NCBI GenBank assembly: GCA_964480995.1
Contig: CAYZRZ010000113.1
Span: 1-7,172, forward strand
DNA length: 7,172 nucleotides
Direction: 5' to 3'
Origin: UBA1038 sp964480995
GTDB lineage: Bacteria; Bacillota; Clostridia; Christensenellales; Aristaeellaceae
In this document: positions 1-5,911 of the stretch, in pieces
How positions within the stretch are numbered: position 1 is the first letter of the stretch
Layout: every line of letters begins with the position of its first letter
Notes under the pieces: generated by a model
The model's database searches: none
What the model was told of the DNA's origin: nothing
The model's input: only the letters and a program-made list of their open reading frames with translations
Position numbers and translations under genes: made by a program

Positions 1-1079
1 CGTTTTTCGATCGCCAGGGTCCTGAAGCCCATCTGCAGGGAGTTTAAGAGCGCCGTCAGCGTCACGGGGCCCGCCGGTACCACCCGGTGCTTGCGCTGCA
101 GCTCCTCCGCCAGCCCCGGTATCTGCAGCACCTGGGCATAAAGCCCCTCATTGGGCAGATACATCAGCGCGAAATCCACCGTATGCGGCGGAGCGATATA
201 CTTGGAAGCAATGCGTCCGCTCTCCACCCTGATGGCCGCGGCCAATGCCGCCTGGGCTTGATCGACCGCCATCCGCTCCCCTGTATCCTGCGCCAGCTGA
301 AGGCGCTCATAGGCTTCCATGGGAAACTTGGCGTCCACCGCCAGATAGACCGGCTTATCCCCTGCCCGGCCCGGCAAAATGATGGCGAACTCCACCCGCT
401 CCTGGCTGCCGGGGCGGACAGCCGCGTTTTCCTCATACTGCCCTTTGACCAGCATATCGCTGAGCAGTGCGCCCAGCTGCACTTCGCCCCAGGTGCCGCG
501 GGTCTTGACATTTGACAGCACCCGTTTCAGGTCGCCTACACCGGTGGCCAGATTTTTCATTTCGCCCAACCCCAGGTAGACCTGTTCCAGCCGCTCGCTG
601 ACCTGCTGGAAGCTTTCCCCCAAACGGCGGTTCAATGTATTGTGCAGGTTCTCATCCACGGTCTTGCGCATCTCATCAAGCTTCTGCGCATTCTCACGCT
701 GCATGTTAAGAACACCCCGGTACAGGGTCTCCCGCATGCGCTCCACCTTCTCGTCGTTGGCTGTGAGGCGCTCATCCATCACCCTGGTGATACCGCGTAG
801 CCGCTCCTCCTGGGCCAGGGCCATCTGATCCAGCCTTACCCCCAGGGCATCTATGCGGGCCGCGGTCCCCTGCGTCTGATCGTGCAGCATCCTCTGGACA
901 TACATCAGATTATTGGCGCTGTCCTGCTCACGGTCACGCTGTTCGCGCTGCATCAGCTGTTCGATCTGGGCCGCCGAGATCCTGTGTGAGCGGCTCTGTC
1001 GGATGAGGATCAGCACCAGCAGCAGGAAGATCAAAAAAACCGCTCCTATCAGAGCAATCGCCTGCGTATCATCCGCCAT
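1..1079 (-). CDS. rmuC: RmuC family DNA recombination protein (3' end outside window)
   Basis: RmuC proteins are membrane-tethered, predicted nuclease-like proteins that limit DNA inversions and rearrangements at short inverted repeats; the exact reaction is not settled. The visible 359 codons show a hydrophobic N-terminal segment at about residues 7-26, followed by arginine, then a long Gln/Glu/Arg-rich coiled-coil region (about 35-175). The conserved RmuC core begins near residue 180 and contains the family signature RGTWGEVQLGALL at about 194-206, followed by YEENAAVRPGSQ and the AVDAKFP motif. The family usually has 400-475 residues, so roughly the last 60-110 are missing off the left edge. 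I chose the ATG at 1079 because AAGGGG lies 7 nt upstream (1087-1092) and the membrane segment follows directly. It overlaps the end of tdk by 11 bp in another frame, indicating translational coupling. No frameshift was seen. Confidence 0.95.
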   Translation of the reverse strand, partial: MADDTQAIALIGAVFLIFLLLVLILIRQSRSHRISAAQIEQLMQREQRDREQDSANNLMYVQRMLHDQTQGTAARIDALGVRLDQMALAQEERLRGITRVMDERLTANDEKVERMRETLYRGVLNMQRENAQKLDEMRKTVDENLHNTLNRRLGESFQQVSERLEQVYLGLGEMKNLATGVGDLKRVLSNVKTRGTWGEVQLGALLSDMLVKGQYEENAAVRPGSQERVEFAIILPGRAGDKPVYLAVDAKFPMEAYERLQLAQDTGERMAVDQAQAALAAAIRVESGRIASKYIAPPHTVDFALMYLPNEGLYAQVLQIPGLAEELQRKHRVVPAGPVTLTALLNSLQMGFRTLAIEK

Positions 1080-1662
1080 GGCTGATCCCCTTGCGCCAGT
1101 GCTCGTAGCACAGGCCGATATAGCGGATGGCTGTGTGGTTATCGATCAGCACCTGCTCGCCTTCCTTGATCACGCGGCCCTCCTGATCGACACGGGTATT
1201 CATGGTAGCCTTTTTACCGCACCAGCACAGCCCGCCCGGCACTTCCTCAATCACCTCAGCCAGGCGCAGCAGCGCCGCGGAGCCGGGGAAGAACTCGCCT
1301 CGAAAATCGGTTTTTAAGCCATAGCAGAAGATATCGAGAGAATCAGACATCTCTGCCAGCTCCTCCACCTGCTGCCCGCTCAGAAACTGGGCCTCATCAA
1401 TAAACACATACTGGTAGTCGCTGTGCGCGTTGCGCGCGGCCAGCCACATCAGCTGCTCGCGAATGCTGTGGCCGGGCCCGACGACGATCTCTGCCTCAGC
1501 CTTCAATCCTACACGCGAAAAAACCACCTTGGCCCCGGCCCTCGTATCCACCGCGGGCTTCACCAAAGCGACCTTGAGCCCCAGCTGCTGGTAGTTGTAG
1601 CGCTGCATCAGGAGCTGGGCTGTTTTGCTTGAGCCCATAACGCCGTAGTAAAAGTACAGCAT
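1069..1662 (-). CDS. tdk: Thymidine kinase (TK1-like, type II)
   Basis: This enzyme phosphorylates thymidine (and deoxyuridine) with ATP to give dTMP, the salvage route to dTTP. At 197 residues it has the normal length and matches the E. coli Tdk pattern: LYFYYG start, P-loop at 7-14, DTR near 39-41, Walker-B-like FIDEAQFL at 87-94 with E90 as the likely catalytic base, and YGLKTDFRGEFF at 114-125. The structural zinc site is complete: C146, C148, C185 and H188, corresponding to CFC and CRKH in E. coli. The P-loop reads GVMGSSKT, with Ser12 where most members have Gly before the Lys; I believe this is a subfamily variant rather than a defect. The ATG shares one base with the recR stop (TAATG) and a GGAGGGGAGG ribosome site lies just upstream inside recR, so its translation is probably coupled to recR. 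Confidence 0.96.
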   Translation of the reverse strand: MLYFYYGVMGSSKTAQLLMQRYNYQQLGLKVALVKPAVDTRAGAKVVFSRVGLKAEAEIVVGPGHSIREQLMWLAARNAHSDYQYVFIDEAQFLSGQQVEELAEMSDSLDIFCYGLKTDFRGEFFPGSAALLRLAEVIEEVPGGLCWCGKKATMNTRVDQEGRVIKEGEQVLIDNHTAIRYIGLCYEHWRKGISHGG

Positions 1663-2261
1663 TACAGCTCGCGCCTCCCCTCCATAGCTTTGGAGAGCGT
1701 CACCTCATCGGCATATTCAAGATCGCTGCCGACCGGCACGCCGTGAGCGATGCGGGTGACACGCACATCCAGCGGTTTGATCAGCCTGGCCAGATAAGCC
1801 GCCGTTGCCTCGCCTTCGATGTCCGGGTTAGTGGCGATGATCACTTCCTTGATATCCGCGTCCTGAAGGCGCTGCAGCAGTTCCCTGATGCGGATGTCCG
1901 CCGGACCCACGCCGTCCATCGGCGAGAGAACGCCGTGCAGCACATGGTACAGCCCGTGGTAATCATGCATGCGCTCCATCGCCGCCACATCGCGGGGATC
2001 GCGCACCACACAGATCACTGAATGGTCACGGTTGTCACCCGCGCATATGCCGCACAACTCGCTCACCGTATAGTTGCCGCATACATCGCAAAAGCGTACC
2101 GCCCGCCGCCCCTCGATCAGCGCGTCGGACAGCGCCTGCACACTTTGCAATGGCATTGAAATGATGTAATAGGCAAGCCTTTGCGCGGATTTGCGGCCGA
2201 TGGAGGGCAGCTTGGCCAGCTCCGCCGCGATATTGTCAATTGGTCCCAGACCAGCGTTCAT
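1662..2261 (-). CDS. recR: Recombination mediator protein RecR
   Basis: RecR works with RecF and RecO in the cytoplasm to load RecA onto SSB-coated single-stranded gaps during recombinational repair. The 199-residue length is typical. Domains in order are a helix-hairpin-helix at the N-terminus (LPSIGRKSAQRLA at 18-30), a four-cysteine zinc finger (C58, C61, C70, C73), and a TOPRIM domain from about 81 to 175 (VVRDPRDVAAME; ATNPDIEGEATAAYLA at 143-158). The C-terminal HGVPVGSDLEYADEVTL segment at 173-189 is highly conserved in the family. The start ATG directly follows the ybaB stop (TAA then ATG, no gap). No strong Shine-Dalgarno is visible inside the end of ybaB, so translation may depend on coupling. 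The ybaB-recR pair is one of the most conserved gene pairs in bacteria, and this agrees with it. Confidence 0.98.
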   Translation of the reverse strand: MNAGLGPIDNIAAELAKLPSIGRKSAQRLAYYIISMPLQSVQALSDALIEGRRAVRFCDVCGNYTVSELCGICAGDNRDHSVICVVRDPRDVAAMERMHDYHGLYHVLHGVLSPMDGVGPADIRIRELLQRLQDADIKEVIIATNPDIEGEATAAYLARLIKPLDVRVTRIAHGVPVGSDLEYADEVTLSKAMEGRREL

Positions 2262-2603
2262 TTACAGCAGGCCGCCCATTCCGGCAGGGGTCAGGGCACC
2301 CATCACCTTCTCGCGGTTCTCTTCCCCCATGCGCAGCGCCTCGTTCACGGCGGCCATGACCATATCCTCCAGCATTTCCACATCATCGGGATCGACAGCT
2401 TCGGGTTTGATGGAAAGGCTCAGCAGCTCACGCTTGCCTGATACCTTGCAGGTCACCATGCCGCCGCCCGAAGTCGCCTCATATTCCTTCGCGTCCAGCT
2501 CCTCTTGGGCTTTCGCCATATTCTCCTGCATTTTCTGCGCCTGGCGCATCAGCTGCTGCATATTTCCGCCGCCAAAGCCGCCGAACTGTCCTCCCTTTGC
2601 CAT
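2262..2603 (-). CDS. ybaB: YbaB/EbfC family nucleoid-associated DNA-binding protein
   Basis: YbaB/EbfC proteins are small dimeric DNA-binding proteins thought to help organise the nucleoid. This one has 113 residues. It opens with a Gly-rich stretch (residues 4-13), then the conserved helix NMQQLMRQAQKMQENMAKAQ at 14-33, the central strand region (SGGGMVTCKVSGKRELLSLSI at about 45-65), a P-x-x-V-D-P-D-D-V-E-M-LED segment (67-80), and ends GMGGLL, typical of the family. The ATG is supported by AAGGAGG at 2614-2620, ten nt upstream. A good sigma-A promoter lies immediately 5', so this is the first gene of the ybaB-recR-tdk-rmuC group, although transcription from topB could also enter. In many bacteria dnaX precedes this gene; here topB does. 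Confidence 0.97.
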   Translation of the reverse strand: MAKGGQFGGFGGGNMQQLMRQAQKMQENMAKAQEELDAKEYEATSGGGMVTCKVSGKRELLSLSIKPEAVDPDDVEMLEDMVMAAVNEALRMGEENREKVMGALTPAGMGGLL

Positions 2604-2642
2604 AAAAACAATGCCTCCTTTGTGCTATCCGGATATGATGAA

Positions 2643-2671
2643 AGTATACCATAGACGGTATCCTGATGCAA
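2643..2671 (-). promoter_or_regulatory. Sigma-A-type promoter of ybaB-recR-tdk-rmuC
   Basis: On the minus strand there is a TTGCAT -35 box (2671-2666), a 17-bp spacer and a TATACT -10 box (2648-2643) preceded by TGG, giving an extended -10. Transcription would start near 2636, leaving a leader of about 33 nt that contains the ybaB ribosome site. The -35 box is one half of a 13-bp palindrome, ATGCAA-N-TTGCAT in plus-strand terms (2666-2678), which could be an operator. The spacer contains GGATACCG (2663-2656), also present in the ferredoxin promoter. Confidence 0.75.
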
Positions 2672-2693
2672 TTTGCATACATGATTCAGTGGG

Positions 2694-4847
2694 TTATACC
2701 TGCTTTTTTTGATACCGTATCCCAAAGGAGGCACAAGGAGATTCCTGCCCCTTCTTTGTAAAGGATACTGTCTCCCCGCTGATGCTGACCGTACCTGTAC
2801 TGCCCTCCGCCTTTCCCTCCTGAATCAGCCTGGTAACGATGGCTGTGTTCAGCTTCGGCCCGCCCCCGCGTGAAAGCGCGTCCTTCCACAGCGTGAAGGG
2901 ACAGCCCTCCCGCCATCCGCTGCACCCGAAGGCCTTGTCCGTCTCCTGCACGGGCTTGCCGCACAGGGGGCACTTGATATCCTTCACGATATTGATTGCG
3001 GGCTTCACCTTGCCGCCCCGCCCCTTCACCTCGCGCTCAAACTCAACCGGGCGCTTCTCGTCCCTGGCGAAGCTGACCAAAAAGGTGGTCAGGGACCTTA
3101 TCCCCTGCATGAACCGGCCGATATCCTGCTTGTTATCTGCGATCTCGCTGAGCGCAAGCTCCCACTTGCCGGTCATCTCGGGGGATGAGATCTCAGGCGG
3201 GGCGACATTGATCAGCTTTTCGCCCTTCTCAGTCGCCACCAGCGCCTTGCTCTGACGCTTGGCGTAACCCACCTGGATGAGCCGTTCAATGATGTTCGCG
3301 CGCGTAGCCGGTGTCCCCAGGCCGGAGCCCTTCATCTGTTCGCGAAGGGCTTCATCCTCGATCTCCCGCCCGGCGTTTTCCATAAAGGCCAGAAGGCTGG
3401 CATCCGTATGCGGCGGCGGCGGCTTGGTGCTTTCTTTTTTCGCTTTGGCTGACTTGATGGCACGCTCATCGCCGACCGACAGATCAGGCAGCGCCTCCTC
3501 CTCATCCTTGTCTTTGCTCTTGCCACCCTGTCCGTAAACTTTCTTCCAGCCCTCCTCACGCACAGTCTTTCCCAGTGTCTTGAAGCTCTCCCCTTCCGCC
3601 ACCGTGGTTACACGCGTTGCTTCATAGGAATGAGGGGGGCAAAAGGCCGCGATGAAACGCCTGGCGACCAGATCAAACAGCGCTTTTTCATCAGGCGCGA
3701 GCTTGTCAGGGGACGTCTTTTGCGGCGTTGGAATGATGGCGTGGTGATCACTTACCTTGGCATCGTCAAACAAACGCCTGGAGATCGGCAGCTTGCCGTC
3801 TGTCCTCTCGATCACCACCGTCAGTCCGGCGTAAGGCTCAGCCAGATTTTCCATGCTCTTGTAGACGCGGCCGACCATATCATGGGGCAGGTAACGGCTG
3901 TCGGTGCGCGGATAGGTGATGGCCTTCTTTGTCTCGTAGAGACTCTGCGCCACCTTCAGCGTTTTATCCGCGGTAAAGCCCAGCAGGCGGTTAGCCTCCC
4001 GCTGCAGGGTGGTGAGGTCAAACAGCTGGGGAGGCAGGTCCTTCTTTTCTTCCCTGACAATGTCACTTACCCTGCCTGTTTTACCTTTTAACTTCCTGAC
4101 CTTATCCTGCGCCGTCTCCTGATCAGCGATACGGCTTGCCAGTTTGTCCTCCTTGACCGCCGGGTCAAACCATAGGCCCCTGTAATCGCCAAAATCACAG
4201 GAGAGGGTATAGTATTCTTCAGGCTTAAAATCCCGTATTTCAATCATCCGCTTAACCAGAATGGCCAGCGTGGGCGTCTGTACGCGCCCGACCGACAGCA
4301 GCGCGCCGTAGCTTAATGTAAAGGCGCGGCTGGCGTTCATGCCCACCAGCCAATCCGCCTGGGATCTGCACAGCGCGCTCCGGTACAAGCCAGCATACTT
4401 TTCGCGCGGCTGAAGGCTCTCAAAGCCCTCCTTGATGGCGGCATCGGTCATGGAGCTGATCCACAGCCTGTCCACCGGCTTATCAACTCCCGCTTTTTCA
4501 TAAATGAGGCCGAAGATCAGCTCGCCCTCGCGCCCGGCATCGGTCGCGCAGATGACGCGCTCCACCTGATGATCCTGCATCAGTTTCTTGATCAGATTAA
4601 ACTGCTGGCGGGACTTCGCGATCACCTTAGTGGGGATCGTATCCGGCAGGATGGGAAGATCTTCCGCCCGCCACTTTTTATAGCGTTCTTCCAGCTCGTC
4701 GGGGTCGCACAGCGTGACCAGATGACCGAAAGCCCAGGTAACGATATATCCGTTTCCCTGCAAGAAACCTTCGCCCTTTTGATCGCACTTCAGCACGCGG
4801 GCAATATCACGCCCGACACTGGGCTTTTCCGCCAGCACTAATATCAT
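2694..4847 (-). CDS. topB: DNA topoisomerase III (type IA)
   Basis: TopoIII is a type IA enzyme that cuts and passes single DNA strands, decatenating replication products and resolving recombination intermediates. The 717-residue protein is complete. The TOPRIM domain starts at residue 1 with AEKPS (catalytic E7) and continues to ATDAGREGE at 101-109 with acidic metal-binding D103. SVGRVQTPTL lies at 185-194, and the active-site tyrosine is Y312 in ITYPRTDSRYL. The ATRANIIERLI motif is near 514-524. The tail has a zinc ribbon (C626, C629, C642, C649) in a 'FGC-WREGCPFTLWK' module typical of the C-terminal repeat of bacterial topoisomerases. A Lys/Glu-rich linker occupies about 441-476. The start is MILVLAEKPSVG at 4847; an ATG in frame at 4979 would add 44 residues unlike any topoisomerase and lies inside the preceding gene. 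AGAGG sits just upstream, and ATGA overlaps the methyltransferase stop. Confidence 0.97.
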   Translation of the reverse strand: MILVLAEKPSVGRDIARVLKCDQKGEGFLQGNGYIVTWAFGHLVTLCDPDELEERYKKWRAEDLPILPDTIPTKVIAKSRQQFNLIKKLMQDHQVERVICATDAGREGELIFGLIYEKAGVDKPVDRLWISSMTDAAIKEGFESLQPREKYAGLYRSALCRSQADWLVGMNASRAFTLSYGALLSVGRVQTPTLAILVKRMIEIRDFKPEEYYTLSCDFGDYRGLWFDPAVKEDKLASRIADQETAQDKVRKLKGKTGRVSDIVREEKKDLPPQLFDLTTLQREANRLLGFTADKTLKVAQSLYETKKAITYPRTDSRYLPHDMVGRVYKSMENLAEPYAGLTVVIERTDGKLPISRRLFDDAKVSDHHAIIPTPQKTSPDKLAPDEKALFDLVARRFIAAFCPPHSYEATRVTTVAEGESFKTLGKTVREEGWKKVYGQGGKSKDKDEEEALPDLSVGDERAIKSAKAKKESTKPPPPHTDASLLAFMENAGREIEDEALREQMKGSGLGTPATRANIIERLIQVGYAKRQSKALVATEKGEKLINVAPPEISSPEMTGKWELALSEIADNKQDIGRFMQGIRSLTTFLVSFARDEKRPVEFEREVKGRGGKVKPAINIVKDIKCPLCGKPVQETDKAFGCSGWREGCPFTLWKDALSRGGGPKLNTAIVTRLIQEGKAEGSTGTVSISGETVSFTKKGQESPCASFGIRYQKKQV

Positions 4848-5554
4848 TCTCTGTCCTCTTCTTCCATATGGTAAATGGTCTTGTACTCTCCGCTGTAGCG
4901 CCCAGGCGCTTCCATCAGCACGAGCTGCGGCTCGATTACACAGCCCGGCTTTGCTCCCCGTGTGCCTTCTATCAGGCACAGATAGGGCGCCTTATGCGCA
5001 AAGGAAGCCGCCATGCGAATCCGCTTGGGCTCGATCCCCGCCGCGCTCATCGCGCCGGCTGTCACCAGCATGCGCCCGGCGGGACAGCAGATATACAGCC
5101 TGCCCTTTGGTTTGAGAAGCCACCGGGCGGCGCGGGCAGCATCCGCCTCATCGCAGCTGTGCTGATGGCTGTCAGGCCTTCCCTGGCTTCCCGGATGGTA
5201 GGGCGGGTTGCAGATCACGGCGTCAAATGATTCGCCGGGCAGCAGGCGCTCTGCCTCTCTTAAATCACCCCGCGTCACGGAGAACCGATCCTCCAGACCG
5301 TTGAGGGCGGCGCTTTTTTGCGCCAAAACCGCGAGCTCCCCATTCAACTCAATCCCTGTCAGGGCAAGTTCCGGCCTGCGGCCCAGCAGCAGGAGCGGGA
5401 TGATGCCGGTCCCTGTCCCCAGATCGCAGACGCGCGTTCCCTTCAAGCGCTTCGAGAAGTCTGCCAGCAGCACAGAGTCAGTCGTGTAGCCGGGCAGATT
5501 GTCCCTTCTCCATATTTTTAGCCCGCCAAGCCGCAGGTCCTCCACTCGCTCCAC
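4844..5554 (-). CDS. trmN6: TrmN6-like tRNA1(Val) adenine-N6 methyltransferase family protein
   Basis: This is a Rossmann-fold, SAM-dependent methyltransferase of the COG4123 family. E. coli TrmN6 (YfiC) makes m6A37 in tRNA1(Val); substrate identity here is inferred from family. With the GTG start the protein has 236 residues. It shows the N-terminal DNLPGYTTDSVLLADF (18-33), SAM motif I VCDLGTGTGIIPLLLL (42-57), the ribose-binding acidic residue in GIEL (E69), and DAVICNPPYHPG (111-122) with the NPPY catalytic motif of N6-adenine methyltransferases. I prefer GTG at 5554 over the in-frame ATG at 5590 because a strong AGAGGAGGG lies 6 nt before it. The ATG falls in a -10-like element, which would leave it at or before the transcription start. 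The stop overlaps the topB start (ATGA), so the two genes are cotranscribed and coupled. Confidence 0.88.
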   Translation of the reverse strand: MERVEDLRLGGLKIWRRDNLPGYTTDSVLLADFSKRLKGTRVCDLGTGTGIIPLLLLGRRPELALTGIELNGELAVLAQKSAALNGLEDRFSVTRGDLREAERLLPGESFDAVICNPPYHPGSQGRPDSHQHSCDEADAARAARWLLKPKGRLYICCPAGRMLVTAGAMSAAGIEPKRIRMAASFAHKAPYLCLIEGTRGAKPGCVIEPQLVLMEAPGRYSGEYKTIYHMEEEDRE

Positions 5555-5560
5555 CGCGCG

Positions 5561-5569
5561 CCCTCCTCT
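5561..5569 (-). promoter_or_regulatory. Ribosome binding site deciding the methyltransferase start
   Basis: AGAGGAGGG on the minus strand is a near-consensus Shine-Dalgarno, followed by the 6-nt spacer CGCGCG and then GTG at 5554-5552. This is the main reason for choosing the GTG start over the ATG at 5590, which has no comparable ribosome site. Confidence 0.8.
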
Positions 5570-5580
5570 TTTACATGATA

Positions 5581-5589
5581 ATGATACCA
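5581..5589 (-). promoter_or_regulatory. Extended -10 promoter of the methyltransferase-topB operon
   Basis: TGGTATCAT on the minus strand is an extended -10 (TGn followed by TATCAT), with a second TATCAT immediately after it (5580-5575). No good -35 stands 17 bp upstream (CCCCAA), which is tolerable for an extended -10 promoter. It sits downstream of the ferredoxin terminator, as expected for a new transcription unit. The surrounding GATAATGATA (plus strand, 5577-5586) resembles half of a Fur box. Confidence 0.5.
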
Positions 5590-5610
5590 TAATTTGTCCG
5601 GTATTGGGGC

Positions 5611-5639
5611 ATATAAAAACAGAACCTCTCGGTTCTGTT
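5611..5639 (-). terminator. Rho-independent terminator of the ferredoxin gene
   Basis: Read on the minus strand, AACAGAACC pairs perfectly with GGTTCTGTT (plus-strand arms 5618-5626 and 5631-5639) around a GAGA tetraloop. The 3' arm runs into a T-rich tail (TTTTTATAT). It starts 27 nt after the ferredoxin stop. In the plus direction there is no T-run, so it is directional. Confidence 0.88.
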
Positions 5640-5666
5640 CAGGCCGTGGGTATCTTAACTTGTAGA

Positions 5667-5837
5667 TTACACGGGTGCGGGCGCGTCCACGGGGCACACA
5701 TCGGCGCAGGCGCCGCAATCGATGCACAGATCGGGGTCGATCACATACAGACCTTCGCCCTCGCTGATCGCATTGCTGGGGCATTCCGCTTCGCAGGCAC
5801 CGCAGCTGATGCAGGTATCCGCAATCTTGTAAGCCAT
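5667..5837 (-). CDS. 2[4Fe-4S] ferredoxin, clostridial type
   Basis: This is a small cytoplasmic electron carrier of low potential that serves enzymes such as pyruvate:ferredoxin oxidoreductase and hydrogenases in anaerobes. The 56-residue protein begins MAYKIADTC and has two classic cluster motifs: C9-x2-C12-x2-C15-x3-C19-P and C38-x2-C41-x2-C44-x3-C48-P. The near-symmetrical halves and the total length match Clostridium ferredoxins. AGGAGGG lies 5 nt before the ATG (5843-5849). The gene has its own promoter (5880-5908) and its own hairpin terminator, so it is probably a separate, well-expressed transcript, although no terminator separates it from the upstream phosphatase gene. It is short enough to be missed by length-limited gene callers. 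The family assignment is secure; the electron-transfer partner cannot be told from this window. Confidence 0.95.
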   Translation of the reverse strand: MAYKIADTCISCGACEAECPSNAISEGEGLYVIDPDLCIDCGACADVCPVDAPAPV

Positions 5838-5879
5838 AAAATCCCTCCTGAACTTGAACTCTTGTCATTTGACAGAAAC

Positions 5880-5908
5880 ACTATAACGCAGCGGTATCCA
5901 AAAGGCAA
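5880..5908 (-). promoter_or_regulatory. Sigma-A-type promoter of the ferredoxin gene
   Basis: On the minus strand there is a TTGCCT -35 box (5908-5903), a 17-bp spacer and a TATAGT -10 box (5885-5880). Transcription would start near 5873, giving a leader of about 36 nt. The perfect inverted repeat TGTCA-N2-TGACA at 5863-5874 overlaps the predicted start and could be an operator. The -35 box begins only 3 bp past the stop codon of the upstream phosphatase gene. Confidence 0.75.
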
Positions 5909-5911
5909 CAA

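Noticed and set aside
2702..2710. T-run on the plus strand near the 3' end of topB, possible terminator
   Set aside because: No GC-rich stem precedes it on the plus strand, and on the minus strand it is an A-run encoding the terminal lysines of TopB.
3630..4091. Plus-strand 153-codon frame opposite topB, and similar long frames opposite the other genes
   Set aside because: These are antisense shadows of high-GC coding sequence, without ribosome sites or recognisable domains, while the minus-strand proteins carry full family motifs.
4848..4979. Upstream in-frame ATG extending topB by 44 residues
   Set aside because: The extension lies within the methyltransferase gene, has no similarity to topoisomerases, and the TOPRIM domain of this family normally starts with the MILVLAEKPS-type residues at 4847.
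5518..5868. 116-codon minus-strand frame covering the ferredoxin region
   Set aside because: It is an out-of-frame shadow of the ferredoxin gene, runs through a strong terminator and two promoters, and resembles no family. The real product is the 56-residue protein in another frame.
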